Source: Limnohabitans sp. 103DPR2 (GTDB lineage Bacteria; Pseudomonadota; Gammaproteobacteria; Burkholderiales; Burkholderiaceae_C). Taken from it: a stretch of DNA of 64,000 nt. Made by a program: the position numbers and the translations under genes. The DNA lies in assembly GCF_001412575.1 (NCBI RefSeq), contig NZ_CP011834.1:1488001-1552000 (forward strand). The letters are read 5' to 3'. Shown here piece after piece: positions 36,102 through 46,125 of this stretch. The notes under the pieces were generated by a model that saw only the letters and a list, made by a program, of their open reading frames with translations, was not told the DNA's origin and did not search any database. Within the stretch, counting starts at the first letter, position 1. Each line of letters opens with the position of its first letter.

Positions 36102-37004
36102 TTAAAGCAATTGTTGTGCGGTGTCGCGAATTAGATTCAGTGTAGCCTGCTGTGTCAATGTGCTGGGTCTTTGTGAGCTGACGGCACTGCTCAGTTGAAT
36201 GCTCATGCGTGGCTCTGAAATAGGCCTTGTCACAAAGGCGGATGGTTTGATGGAGCGCGTGACAGCATTGCGCGACAAGATGGCGTTGCCAGCGCCGTCG
36301 GCCACCAATTCTAAGATGGCAGTCACGCCGTCAATTTCGAGTGCAACTTCTGGGCGACAACCGATGTTGGCCATTTCAGCTTCGACGTGCATGCGAATGG
36401 CGTTGGGCCGGCTGGGAATGACCAAAGGCAAACGAGAAACTTCTTTGAGTGGGATGGCGGGCGGTGGTGGGTCCTCTTGAAGTCCTGGCGGTCTGGGTTG
36501 AATCAGCCAGAGTTCTTCTTGCACCAACGCCGACAACTCTAAGCCTGTGGTGCTGGTAGCGTTGTAGAGCAGGGCAATGTCCAATCGTCCCGACAGCAGG
36601 CTTTCTTGCATGCCTGCCGACAAGCCCTCGCTGATCGACAAATGGGCATCTGGCATTTTTTCGCGAAAGGCGCGGGTGAGGGGCACCGTCAGGACGCGCG
36701 CAACGCTGGGCGGAAGTCCCAAGGCAACACGTCCTGTGAGGCCGCTGCGGGCCCGGGCCAATTCCTCTCGCGCTCTTTCAACCTGATGCAAAATCCCGCG
36801 GCCATGTTCCAGCAACAACTGACCAGCCTCCGTGGGACTTGCACCTCGGCCATTGCGCTTCAAAAGGTTTTGCCTCAACTCAACCTCCAGCAAGCGAATT
36901 TGCCGGCTCAAAGCAGGCTGGGCCACGTTCAAGGCCAGGGCTGCGCGGGTAAAGCTGCCCAGTTCTGCCACTCTGACGAAGTATTCAAGTTGCTTGAGGT
37001 CCAT
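36102..37004 (-). CDS. LysR-family regulator of the protocatechuate island
   Basis: A 300-residue LysR-type regulator. The helix-turn-helix is ALNVAQPALSRQIRLLEVELRQNLLKRNGRG (residues about 20-50, given by position), and the C-terminal effector-binding domain starts near residue 90. I chose ATG at 37004 (MDLKQLEYFVRVAELGSF), the standard LysR start; the in-frame upstream extension is not conserved. It is divergent from the 4-oxalomesaconate tautomerase gene, with a LysR-type inverted repeat (37019-37037) between them, so it is the likely LigR/PmdR activator. Effectors in relatives are protocatechuate or downstream pyrone/oxalomesaconate intermediates. Confidence 0.9.
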   Translation of the reverse strand: MDLKQLEYFVRVAELGSFTRAALALNVAQPALSRQIRLLEVELRQNLLKRNGRGASPTEAGQLLLEHGRGILHQVERAREELARARSGLTGRVALGLPPSVARVLTVPLTRAFREKMPDAHLSISEGLSAGMQESLLSGRLDIALLYNATSTTGLELSALVQEELWLIQPRPPGLQEDPPPPAIPLKEVSRLPLVIPSRPNAIRMHVEAEMANIGCRPEVALEIDGVTAILELVADGAGNAILSRNAVTRSIKPSAFVTRPISEPRMSIQLSSAVSSQRPSTLTQQATLNLIRDTAQQLL

Positions 37005-37018
37005 GAGGCTATTTTGCC

Positions 37019-37037
37019 ATAACCGGTGGTTGGTTAT
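37019..37037. promoter_or_regulatory. Candidate LysR-regulator operator
   Basis: A perfect inverted repeat ATAACC-ggtggtt-GGTTAT fifteen bases upstream of the LysR start codon and about 108 bases upstream of the tautomerase start. The position in the divergent intergenic region is where LysR-type regulators bind to autorepress and to activate the divergent gene. Confidence 0.6.
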
Positions 37038-37144
37038 ATCGGTTTGTTCTAGCTGATAGTGCCTTAGAAGCCTAGGCATTGACGCTCTCAAGTTGGAGAA
37101 TTCAGTCTTCAATTTGGCCCCTGTTGGGCTATCGAGCTAGGACC

Positions 37145-38287
37145 ATGAAACCTTCCGCACAAACCGCGATCCCTTGCCTGATGATGCGAGGCGGCACCTC
37201 TAAAGGGCCGTTTTTCAATGAGGCCGATTTGCCCGCTGACATCCCATTGCGTGACAAAGTCTTGTTGGCCGCCTTGGGCTCACCAGACAAACGTCAGATC
37301 GATGGTTTGGGCGGCGCACATCCCTTAACGAGCAAGGTGGGCATTGTTCGCAAGAGTTCCGTTCCCGGCGTGGCATTGGACTTTTTGTTTGCTCAACTGC
37401 AACCCGATAAAGAGACTGTCGACACCACGCCCAATTGCGGCAACATGTTGGCCGCTGTGGTGCCATTCGCCATCGAAACAGGCATGGTGGACGTGCAGGG
37501 TGATCAAAGCACTTTCCGTGTATTGACATTGAACACCGACATGCAATGTGACATCACCGTGGACACGCGCGGCGGCATGGTTCAGTACGAGGGAACAGCT
37601 CGCATCGATGGATCACCTGGCACTTCTGCACCCGTGACCATCAACTTTCTAGACACGGCGGGCTCTGTCTGTTCTGGCTTGTTGCCCACAGGCCGCGTGA
37701 AAGACACCTTGACCGTGAGTGGTGCAGGCTTTGAGCCATTCACCATTGACGTCACTTGCATCGACAACGGCATGCCCTTGGTGATGTTCAAAGCAAATGA
37801 CGTGGGCCGCACGGGGTACGAATCCGTGGCGGACATGAATGCCGACACCGAACTCAAAACCAAAATTGAGGCGCTGCGTTTGCAAGTATCTTTGTTGATG
37901 GGTTTGGGTGATGTGAGTCAAAAAAATTACCCCAAGATGACCCTCATTGCGCCGCCCCAAAAGGGTGGTGCTTTGAGCACACGCAGTTTCATTCCGCATG
38001 TGTGCCACGATGCCATCGGTGTGTTGGCAGCCGTCACTGTGGGTACGGCTTGCGTGTTGGAGGGTTCTGTGTGTGATGGCATCGCTGTCATGCCCACTGG
38101 TGCTGCCAAAAATGTGTCGGTTGAACATCCGACAGGCGAGTTCAGCGTGGCTTTGCAAACCGAGCCTGCACCCCATTTACCAGGTGGCCAAAATGTCACA
38201 CAGGCGGCTTTGTTGAGAACGGCCAGACTGCTGATGCGAGGCGAGGCCATGGTGCCAAGGTCCTTGTGGTCGGGTCATTCTGCTTAA
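37145..38287 (+). CDS. 4-oxalomesaconate tautomerase (PrpF family)
   Basis: A 380-residue PrpF/diaminopimelate-epimerase-fold isomerase (GalD/LigU type). It opens with IPCLMMRGGTSKGPFF, the family signature, and includes TPNCGNMLAAVVPFAIETG near residue 97 with the conserved Cys. It would convert keto to enol 4-oxalomesaconate in protocatechuate 4,5-cleavage, just before the hydratase LigJ encoded next. I chose ATG at 37145; the frame continues upstream without a better start. It is the first gene of the plus-strand pathway run 37145-45231. Confidence 0.88.
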   Translation: MKPSAQTAIPCLMMRGGTSKGPFFNEADLPADIPLRDKVLLAALGSPDKRQIDGLGGAHPLTSKVGIVRKSSVPGVALDFLFAQLQPDKETVDTTPNCGNMLAAVVPFAIETGMVDVQGDQSTFRVLTLNTDMQCDITVDTRGGMVQYEGTARIDGSPGTSAPVTINFLDTAGSVCSGLLPTGRVKDTLTVSGAGFEPFTIDVTCIDNGMPLVMFKANDVGRTGYESVADMNADTELKTKIEALRLQVSLLMGLGDVSQKNYPKMTLIAPPQKGGALSTRSFIPHVCHDAIGVLAAVTVGTACVLEGSVCDGIAVMPTGAAKNVSVEHPTGEFSVALQTEPAPHLPGGQNVTQAALLRTARLLMRGEAMVPRSLWSGHSA

Positions 38288-38320
38288 TTTCTTTTTTCAT
38301 TTTTTCGATTGGATCGCTTC

Positions 38321-39367
38321 ATGAGTCACAAACAACCTTTGATCATCGACTGCCACGGTCACTACACCACGGCGCCCAAAGCTTTGGAAAATTGGCGCAA
38401 TGCGCAAATTGCCAACTTGAACACACCCGAGCTGGGTCCCAAAGTGGCGGATCTCAAAATCAGCGACGATGAGTTGCGTGAGTCCATTGAGACCAACCAA
38501 TTGCGTTTGATGAAAGAGCGCGGCTCTGACCTGACCTTGTTCAGTCCTCGCGCCAGTTTCATGGCTCACCACATTGGCGACTTCAATGTGTCGTCAACGT
38601 GGGCTGCCATTTGCAATGAGTTGTGCTATCGGGTCAGCCAATTGTTCCCCGACAATTTTGTGCCTGTGGCCATGTTGCCCCAGTCACCTGGCGTTGACCC
38701 TGCAACTTGCATTCCCGAGTTGGAGCGCTGCGTGAAAGAGTACGGCAATGTGGGCATCAACTTGAATCCCGATCCCTCAGGCGGCCACTGGACTTCGCCG
38801 CCCTTGAGCGACAAGCACTGGTACCCCATTTACGAAAAAATGGTGGAGTACGACATTCCAGCCATGATTCACGTGAGCACCAGCTGCAACAGCTGCTTCC
38901 ACACCACCGGCGCGCATTATTTGAATGCTGACACTACGGCCTTCATGCAGTGCCTCACCTCCGATTTGTTCAAAGACTTTCCGACCTTGAAGTTCCTCAT
39001 TCCGCATGGCGGCGGTGCGGTGCCTTACCACTGGGGTCGTTTCCGCGGCTTGGCCCAAGAATTGAAGAAGCCATTGCTGCAAGACCATTTGCTCAACAAC
39101 ATCTTCTTTGACACCTGTGTGTATCACCAGCCTGGCATTGATTTGTTGACCAAAGTGATTCCAGTTGACAACATTTTGTTTGCCTCTGAAATGATTGGTG
39201 CTGTGCGCGGCATTGACCCCGAAACAGGTCACTACTTTGACGATACCAAGCGTTACATTCAATCGTCCAACATCTTGAACGATGAGCAACGTTACAAAAT
39301 TTACGAAGGCAACACACGCCGTGTGTTCCCCCGTTTGGATGCGCACCTGAAGGCCAAAGGTCTTTAA
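38321..39367 (+). CDS. ligJ: 4-oxalomesaconate hydratase (LigJ type)
   Basis: A 348-residue amidohydrolase-family hydratase that would add water to 4-oxalomesaconate to give 4-carboxy-4-hydroxy-2-oxoadipate. The metal site is LIIDCHGHYT (His12 and His14 region) with further ligands in MIHVSTSCN and FLIPHGGGAVPYHWGR near residue 235. The ATG at 38321 (MSHKQPL) is preferred over a TTG at 38309. It lies 33 bases after the tautomerase and 45 bases before LigK, which consumes its product. Confidence 0.92.
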   Translation: MSHKQPLIIDCHGHYTTAPKALENWRNAQIANLNTPELGPKVADLKISDDELRESIETNQLRLMKERGSDLTLFSPRASFMAHHIGDFNVSSTWAAICNELCYRVSQLFPDNFVPVAMLPQSPGVDPATCIPELERCVKEYGNVGINLNPDPSGGHWTSPPLSDKHWYPIYEKMVEYDIPAMIHVSTSCNSCFHTTGAHYLNADTTAFMQCLTSDLFKDFPTLKFLIPHGGGAVPYHWGRFRGLAQELKKPLLQDHLLNNIFFDTCVYHQPGIDLLTKVIPVDNILFASEMIGAVRGIDPETGHYFDDTKRYIQSSNILNDEQRYKIYEGNTRRVFPRLDAHLKAKGL

Positions 39368-39412
39368 GCTGCAGCACATTTAAATCATTGCAAATTAACC
39401 ATTGGAATTGAC

Positions 39413-40096
39413 ATGACAGAACTTGGAATTGTGAAGCGCAACATCACGCGCGCAGACAAAGTAGCCGTCGACAAACTGGGCCGTTTTGGCGTGGCCACGG
39501 TGCACGAAGCCATGGGCCGCGTGGGTTTGATGCAAAAGTACATGCGTCCTATCTACAGCGGTGTGCCTGTATCAGGCACAGCCGTCACAGTCTTGCTGCA
39601 CCCTGGTGACAATTGGATGATGCACGTGGTGGCTGAACAAATTCAACCGGGCGACATCGTGGTTGCGGCCATCAGTGCCGACAACTGTGATGGTTTCTTT
39701 GGTGACTTGCTGGCCACTTCCTTCATGGCCCGCGGCGCCAAAGCCTTGGTCATCGATGCCGGTGTGCGTGACGTGCGCGAACTCACTGCCATGGGCTTTC
39801 CTGTTTGGAGCAAAGGCATCAGCGCCAAAGGCACCATCAAGTCCACACTGGGCTCGGTCAACATTCCGGTGGTGTGTGCCGGTATCAATGTGAACCCCGG
39901 CGATGCAGTGGTTGCCGACGACGATGGCGTGGTGGTGGTGCCCGCTGCTTGGGCGCAAAAAGTGGCCGATGCTGCTGAAGCGCGCGAAGCCAACGAAGGC
40001 GAGAAACGCGCCAAATTGGCCGCTGGTGTTTTAGGTTTGGACATGTACAACATGCGTGAACCTTTGGCCAAGGCTGGCCTGAAATACATCGACTGA
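39413..40096 (+). CDS. ligK: 4-carboxy-4-hydroxy-2-oxoadipate aldolase (LigK/ProA type)
   Basis: A 227-residue RraA-fold class II aldolase that cleaves 4-carboxy-4-hydroxy-2-oxoadipate to pyruvate and oxaloacetate, the last step of the pathway. Family landmarks are [15 protein letters not shown] near residue 24, [25 protein letters not shown] near 80 and [22 protein letters not shown] near 110, which hold the metal-binding Asp and Arg. The stop overlaps an in-frame ATG of the next gene (TGATG). Confidence 0.93.
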   Translation: MTELGIVKRNITRADKVAVDKLGRFGVATVHEAMGRVGLMQKYMRPIYSGVPVSGTAVTVLLHPGDNWMMHVVAEQIQPGDIVVAAISADNCDGFFGDLLATSFMARGAKALVIDAGVRDVRELTAMGFPVWSKGISAKGTIKSTLGSVNIPVVCAGINVNPGDAVVADDDGVVVVPAAWAQKVADAAEAREANEGEKRAKLAAGVLGLDMYNMREPLAKAGLKYID

Positions 40097-40143
40097 TGAA
40101 TCAAGCTTTGCTTGCTTCACCTTCACTCAAAACAGGAACTCGC

Positions 40144-40998
40144 ATGATTTCAAACCCTCATTTCCAGCTCGCATGGCGAGGCTTGAGTGTGGCCCTGCTT
40201 AGCTTGTCGCTTAGCGCTTGTTTCAACTTGACGGTTGTTCATCAAACAACCGAAAACAATGCACGCAACAAAGCGGAATCGGTTTCTACTGAAGTGCGTC
40301 AAGCCTTGGCGCCTTCGGGTGTTTTTCGTGTGGGTGTCTACCCTGGTAGCCCCACATCTTGGGTGAAAGATCCCAAGACAGGGGAGAGTGTCGGCATTGC
40401 ATTGGATTTGGGCAAAGGCATGGCCAAGCGCTTGAATGTGCCGGTGCAGGTCGTTGAATTTGACCGAGTGGCGCAAGTGTTGGATGCATTGAAAGACGGC
40501 AAGGTCGACATGACATTCACCAACGCTACAGCCGTGCGAGCCAAGGACATGGATTTCACAGAACCACTGGTTCGCTTGGAGCTGGGTTATTTGGTGATCG
40601 GCGCAAGCCCACTCACGTCGCTGAACGACATTGATCAAGCCGGTATGCGCGTCGGAGTGAGCCAAGGAAGTTCTTCTCAAGGCGTGCTCACTCAACGCTT
40701 TAAATTGGCCAAAGTCGTCCCTGCAGAATCACTGGCACAAGCCCAAATTCTGTTGAACTCAAAACAAATTGATGCATTTGCCACTAACAAAGGTATTTTG
40801 TTTGAGATGTCCGATGCCTTGCCAGGCAGTCGTGTCTTGACGGGACGATGGGGGCTTGAAAATTTGGCCATTGCCATACCCAAAGGACGCGAAGCAGGCC
40901 GCTCCTTTGTTGAAAATTTTGCCAAAGAAGTCTCGCGCAGCGGTGAGTTGGACAAAGCCGTGCAGCGTTCAGGTTTGCGCGGCACAGCCCGCGATTGA
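40144..40998 (+). CDS. Family 3 solute-binding lipoprotein
   Basis: A 284-residue amino-acid/family-3 binding protein with a lipoprotein signal (SVALLSLSLSACFN, Cys near residue 25). The mature part starts GVFRVGVYPGSPTSWVKD and includes VEFDRVAQVLDALKDGKVDMTFTNAT. The ATG at 40144 has AGGA at six bases upstream; an ATG at 40096 coupled to the ligK stop is possible and would add 16 residues. No ABC permease or ATPase genes are next to it, so it is either an orphan receptor or a sensor-type protein. The ligand is unknown. Confidence 0.82.
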   Translation: MISNPHFQLAWRGLSVALLSLSLSACFNLTVVHQTTENNARNKAESVSTEVRQALAPSGVFRVGVYPGSPTSWVKDPKTGESVGIALDLGKGMAKRLNVPVQVVEFDRVAQVLDALKDGKVDMTFTNATAVRAKDMDFTEPLVRLELGYLVIGASPLTSLNDIDQAGMRVGVSQGSSSQGVLTQRFKLAKVVPAESLAQAQILLNSKQIDAFATNKGILFEMSDALPGSRVLTGRWGLENLAIAIPKGREAGRSFVENFAKEVSRSGELDKAVQRSGLRGTARD

Positions 40999-41020
40999 AA
41001 ACTTAAGCTTGAAAGATCCT

Positions 41021-42004
41021 ATGAAACCGATTCGTTCATTGACACAAACACTTTGCGTGGTGTTGGCTGCTTTCTCTAGCAGCCTCGTGTTGGCGCAAAC
41101 AACGACCAACTATCCCAACAAACCCGTGAAGATGGTGGTGGGTTATGCGCCTGGCGGCGCGGTGGATGTGGTGGCGCGCACTTTGGGCCAGAGCTTGGCC
41201 GCGCAATTGGGTCAAAGTTTCATCGTTGAAAACAAACCCGGTGCCGGTACCAACATTGCCGTGAAGTCGGTCATCACAGCCGAGCCCGATGGCTACACTT
41301 TGATGATGGCAGCCAATGCGTTGGCGGCCAACATGGCTTTGTATCAGCCCATGCCATTTGATGCCGAAAAAGAATTAACAGCCGTGTCTTTGGTGGGCCG
41401 TGTTCCGGTTGTCATTGCGGCCAACCCCAATGTGCCCTACACAACGGTGGCCCAACTGATCGCGGCTGCCAAAGCCAAGCCAGGCCAAATTGCTTTTGCA
41501 AGTCCGGGTAATGGCTCAACCCCGCACATGGCCATTGAATTTTTTGCCAAAGCGGCAGGCATTGATTTGCAACACATTCCCTACAAGGGCGGTTCACCTG
41601 CCATTACCGATGCAATTGGCGGACAGTTGCCCTTGGTGGCCGTGAATGCCTTGGAAGTGTTGCCGCATGCTAAAAGTGGCAAGCTCAAAGTGTTGGCTGT
41701 GTTGAGCCCCACACGCAGCGCCATTTATCCGGATGTTCCCACCATTGCAGAGTCTGGCTTCCCAGGGTTTGAAGCATCCGTTTGGTACGGTGTGGTGGCG
41801 CCTGCTGCAACGCCCAAGCCGGTGGTGCAAAAGTTGCATGCCGAAATTCAAAAAGCATTGCAAACCAAAGAGGTGAAAGAGCGCATGAATGCTGTGGGTG
41901 GCGAAGTCATTCCCGGTTCTTCAGAGATGTTTGCCAACTTGATCCGAAGTGAACGTCAACGCTACGAAAAGTTGGTGCGTGAAGCCAACATCAAACCCGA
42001 TTAA
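41021..42004 (+). CDS. Bug/TctC-type periplasmic solute receptor
   Basis: A 327-residue orphan tripartite-tricarboxylate-type receptor, third in the window. Signal peptide about residues 1-26 (VVLAAFSSSLVLAQ), then NYPNKPVKMVVGYAPGGAVDVVARTLG and VENKPGAGTNIAVK. The ATG at 41021 is 22 bases after the previous stop; a longer in-frame start inside the preceding gene is unlikely. It is in the middle of the lig operon, between ligK and ligI, so it probably serves uptake of a pathway substrate or of its dicarboxylate products. Confidence 0.9.
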   Translation: MKPIRSLTQTLCVVLAAFSSSLVLAQTTTNYPNKPVKMVVGYAPGGAVDVVARTLGQSLAAQLGQSFIVENKPGAGTNIAVKSVITAEPDGYTLMMAANALAANMALYQPMPFDAEKELTAVSLVGRVPVVIAANPNVPYTTVAQLIAAAKAKPGQIAFASPGNGSTPHMAIEFFAKAAGIDLQHIPYKGGSPAITDAIGGQLPLVAVNALEVLPHAKSGKLKVLAVLSPTRSAIYPDVPTIAESGFPGFEASVWYGVVAPAATPKPVVQKLHAEIQKALQTKEVKERMNAVGGEVIPGSSEMFANLIRSERQRYEKLVREANIKPD

Positions 42005-42028
42005 TCATTGAACTGAGTGAGTATCTAA

Positions 42029-42945
42029 ATGGAATTTCAAAAGACCCCCGGCTGGCTGGATTGGTATTCTGGCCCCAGCAAACCCAAATTCAAATTACCC
42101 GCAGGTGCTGTGGATGCGCATTGCCACGTCTTCGGCCCAGGTGCTGAATTTCCTTATGCACCAGAGCGCAAGTACACACCCTGCGATGCCTCTAAGCAGC
42201 AGTTGTTTGCTTTGCGTGATCACTTGGGTTTTTCGCGCAACATTGTGGTGGGTGCCAGCTGTCACGGCTCCGACAATCGTGCAACGGTCGATGCCTTGCT
42301 TCACTCGAATGGCAAGGCGCGAGGCGTGGCCACGGTCAAACGCAGCGTCACGGACGAAGAATTGCAAGCCATGCACGAAGCCGGTGTGCGCGGCGTTCGA
42401 TTCAACTTTGTCAAAAGGTTGGTGGATTTCACACCCAAAGATGAGTTGATGGAAATTGCCGGCCGCATTGCCAAGCTGGGCTGGCATGTGGTGATTTATT
42501 TTGAAGCTGTGGACTTGCCGGAGTTGTGGGACTTTTTCACAGGTTTGCCTACTGTAGTGGTCGTGGATCACATGGGCACACCCGATGTGAAGTTGCCAGT
42601 TGAGGGGCCTCAATTTCAATTGTTCTTGAAATTCATGCGTGAGCACAGCAATGTTTGGTGCAAGGTCACTTGCCCAGAGCGATTGTCGGTGACGGGTGCG
42701 CCTGCTTTGAATGGCGAGCAAAACGCCTACCAAGATGTGGTGCCTTTTGCCAAAGCCATCGTTGATGAATTTCCCGACCGCGTGTTGTGGGGAACCGATT
42801 GGCCTCACCCCAATTTGAAAAAGCACATGCCAGACGATGGCTTGTTGGTGGACTTCATTCCGCACATTGCCACCACGCCAGAGTTACAGAAAAAATTGTT
42901 GGTCAATAACCCAATGCGTTTGTACTGGCCTGAGGAGAACGTTTG

Positions 42946-42946
<1 letters not shown>
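42029..42946 (+). CDS. ligI: 2-pyrone-4,6-dicarboxylate hydrolase (LigI)
   Basis: A 305-residue amidohydrolase-superfamily lactonase that opens 2-pyrone-4,6-dicarboxylate to 4-oxalomesaconate. Motifs are VDAHCHVFGPG near residue 29, FVKRLVDFTP near 127 and LWGTDWPHPNL near 250 with the catalytic Asp. It begins 24 bases after the Bug receptor and its stop overlaps the ligA start (TGATG). The reaction lies between LigC and the tautomerase. Confidence 0.94.
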
Positions 42947-44258
<1,312 letters not shown>

Positions 44259-44274
44259 ACTGAGGAAATTAAAC

Positions 44275-45231
44275 ATGTCTAAAACAATCAAAGTTGCACT
44301 GGCCGGAGCGGGTGCGTTTGGTATCAAGCACTTGGATGGCATCAAGAACATCGATGGCGTTGAAGTGGTGTCATTGATTGGCCGTGAATTCGCCAAAACC
44401 AAAGAGGTGGCTGACAAATATGGCATCGGCCATGTCACCACCGATTTGGCTGACAGTTTGGCTTTGCCTGAAGTGGATGCTGTGATTTTGTGCACGCCGA
44501 CGCAAATGCACGCGTCGCAGTCCATTGCTTGTTTGAAGGCGGGCAAACACGTTCAGGTCGAAATTCCATTGGCTGACAGCTGGAAAGATGCTGAAGAAGT
44601 GGTGCGTTTGGCCAAGGAGGCAGGCAAGGTGGCCATGTGCGGTCACACACGTCGCTTCAACCCCAGCCACCAATGGGTCAACAAAAAGATCAAGGCCGGT
44701 GAGTTCAATATCCAGCAGATGGATGTACAAACGTACTTCTTCCGACGCACCAACATGAATGCTTTGGGCCAAGCGCGCAGCTGGACCGATCACTTGCTGT
44801 GGCACCACGCTGCCCACACGGTTGATTTGTTTGCTTACCAAGCGGGCAGCCCCATCGTTAAAGCCAATGCGGTTCAAGGCCCCATTCATCCCACCTTGGG
44901 CATTGCCATGGACATGAGCATTCAGTTGCAAGCGGCCAATGGTGCCATCTGCACATTGAGCTTGTCTTTCAACAATGACGGTCCTTTGGGCACTTATTTC
45001 CGCTACATCGGTGACACAGGCACGTACTTGGCCCGTTACGATGATTTGTACACAGGCAAAGAAGAGCAAATTGATGTGTCGAAAGTGGACGTTTCCATGA
45101 ACGGCATTGAGCTACAGGACCGCGAGTTCTTTGCTGCCATCAAAGAGGGCAGAGAGCCCAATTCCAGCGTGGCGCAAGTCCTGCCTTGCTACAAGGTCTT
45201 GCACAACTTGGAATTGCAATTGACCGCTTGA
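44275..45231 (+). CDS. ligC: 4-carboxy-2-hydroxymuconate-6-semialdehyde dehydrogenase
   Basis: A 318-residue GFO/IDH/MocA-fold NADP-dependent dehydrogenase. The Rossmann motif is ALAGAGAFGIKHLDG (residues 8-22), and the substrate side includes LCTPTQMHASQSI near residue 77 and the EIPLADSWKDAE region. It oxidises the hemiacetal of the ring-cleavage product to 2-pyrone-4,6-dicarboxylate. It is 16 bases after ligB, with a good ribosome-binding site, and is followed by a strong hairpin (45250-45280) that probably ends the lig transcript. Confidence 0.94.
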   Translation: MSKTIKVALAGAGAFGIKHLDGIKNIDGVEVVSLIGREFAKTKEVADKYGIGHVTTDLADSLALPEVDAVILCTPTQMHASQSIACLKAGKHVQVEIPLADSWKDAEEVVRLAKEAGKVAMCGHTRRFNPSHQWVNKKIKAGEFNIQQMDVQTYFFRRTNMNALGQARSWTDHLLWHHAAHTVDLFAYQAGSPIVKANAVQGPIHPTLGIAMDMSIQLQAANGAICTLSLSFNNDGPLGTYFRYIGDTGTYLARYDDLYTGKEEQIDVSKVDVSMNGIELQDREFFAAIKEGREPNSSVAQVLPCYKVLHNLELQLTA

Positions 45232-45249
45232 TCAACGCATCACAGCATG

Positions 45250-45280
45250 CAGGCCATCCCTTGGAGCAGGGGATGGCCTG
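45250..45280 (+). terminator. Terminator-like hairpin after ligC
   Basis: An 11-bp perfect stem (CAGGCCATCCC with GGGATGGCCTG) and a 9-base loop, 18 bases after the ligC stop and 53 bases before the tetR start. The following sequence is only moderately T-rich (TTGACCTTT). It is the natural end point of the lig operon. Confidence 0.65.
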
Positions 45281-45304
45281 TTGACCTTTGGCCACTGTTC
45301 ATTT

Positions 45305-45327
45305 GATAATTAACCAAACGGTACATT
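45305..45327. promoter_or_regulatory. Candidate TetR operator before the tetR gene
   Basis: GATAATTAACCAAACGGTAC is followed by ATT just before the tetR start codon. ACC-aaac-GGT is a short inverted repeat. A related word TAAC(T)A...GTACATT occurs before the TRAP operon (46078-46095), and GATAATTAACCAA is repeated exactly in inverted orientation before paaZ (59078-59090). Confidence 0.45.
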
Positions 45328-45333
45328 GATCAA

Positions 45334-45993
45334 ATGACGACTTCAACCACTTCAGCCTCACGCAAAACCAGCACGCCAAGAACCAATGATCCCGAAAGGA
45401 CCATGGCCGAAATCTTGCGCGTCGCCACCACCGAATTTGCCGACAAAGGCCTTGCAGGCGCTCGAATTGATGAAATAGCGGCGGCCACCAGTACCAGCAA
45501 GCGCATGATCTACTACTACTTCGGTAGCAAAGAAGGCTTGTATGTGGCGGTCTTGGAGGCTGCCTATGGACGCATGCGACAAATTGAAGCCGATCTGCAT
45601 CTGAATGATTTGTCACCAGAAGCTGCGCTTCGGCGCTTGGTGGAGTTCACCTACGATCACCACCAAAGCAACGAAGAATTCATTCGTCTTGTGATGAGTG
45701 AGAACGTGCACCGTGGTGAATACCTGGCACAAAGCAAAGAAATTCAAAAGCTCAATGGCTCAGCACTCCAAACCATTCAGGACTTGTACAACCGTGGTGT
45801 GAAGAAGGGCGTCTTTAAGAAAAACCTGACGCCGCTTGAAATTCACTCTGCCATTTCTGCTTTGACATTTTTCAATGTGTCGAATCAGCACACCTTTGGT
45901 TTGATCTTTAAAAGCAAATCGCCGCAAGGTAAGGCCCAGACTTTGAAAAAAGCGCAAGTGATCGACATGATGGTCAGTTACGTTTGCGCATAA
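45334..45993 (+). CDS. TetR-family transcriptional regulator
   Basis: A 219-residue TetR/AcrR regulator. The N-terminal DNA-binding domain has MAEILRVATTEFADKGLAGARIDEIAAATSTSKRMIYYYFGSKEGLY (residues about 24-70), followed by an all-helical ligand domain. A tail of about 23 Thr/Ser/Arg-rich residues precedes it. It sits just before the DctQMP TRAP transporter and quinate/shikimate genes, so it probably controls them. Repeats resembling its upstream sequence occur before dctQ and paaZ. No Shine-Dalgarno is visible before the ATG, so leaderless or weak translation is possible. Confidence 0.87.
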   Translation: MTTSTTSASRKTSTPRTNDPERTMAEILRVATTEFADKGLAGARIDEIAAATSTSKRMIYYYFGSKEGLYVAVLEAAYGRMRQIEADLHLNDLSPEAALRRLVEFTYDHHQSNEEFIRLVMSENVHRGEYLAQSKEIQKLNGSALQTIQDLYNRGVKKGVFKKNLTPLEIHSAISALTFFNVSNQHTFGLIFKSKSPQGKAQTLKKAQVIDMMVSYVCA

Positions 45994-46077
45994 ACAGAGC
46001 GCTTACTCAAGTTCTTTGATCGCTACAGGCAAGCCCAAGTTTTTCACAAACTAAGGGTAACTACTTATCAATAAAAA

Positions 46078-46095
46078 CTAACTAGTTCGTACATT
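46078..46095. promoter_or_regulatory. TetR-like operator candidate upstream of dctQ
   Basis: CTAACTAGTTCGTACATT shares TAACxA and the GTACATT end with the sequence in front of the tetR gene, matching at 12 of 18 positions by eye. It lies about 30 bases before the dctQ ATG and just upstream of a small hairpin ATGGG-ttgag-CCCAT (46096-46110). Confidence 0.4.
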
Positions 46096-46125
46096 ATGGG
46101 TTGAGCCCATTTTAGGAATTCGCAG

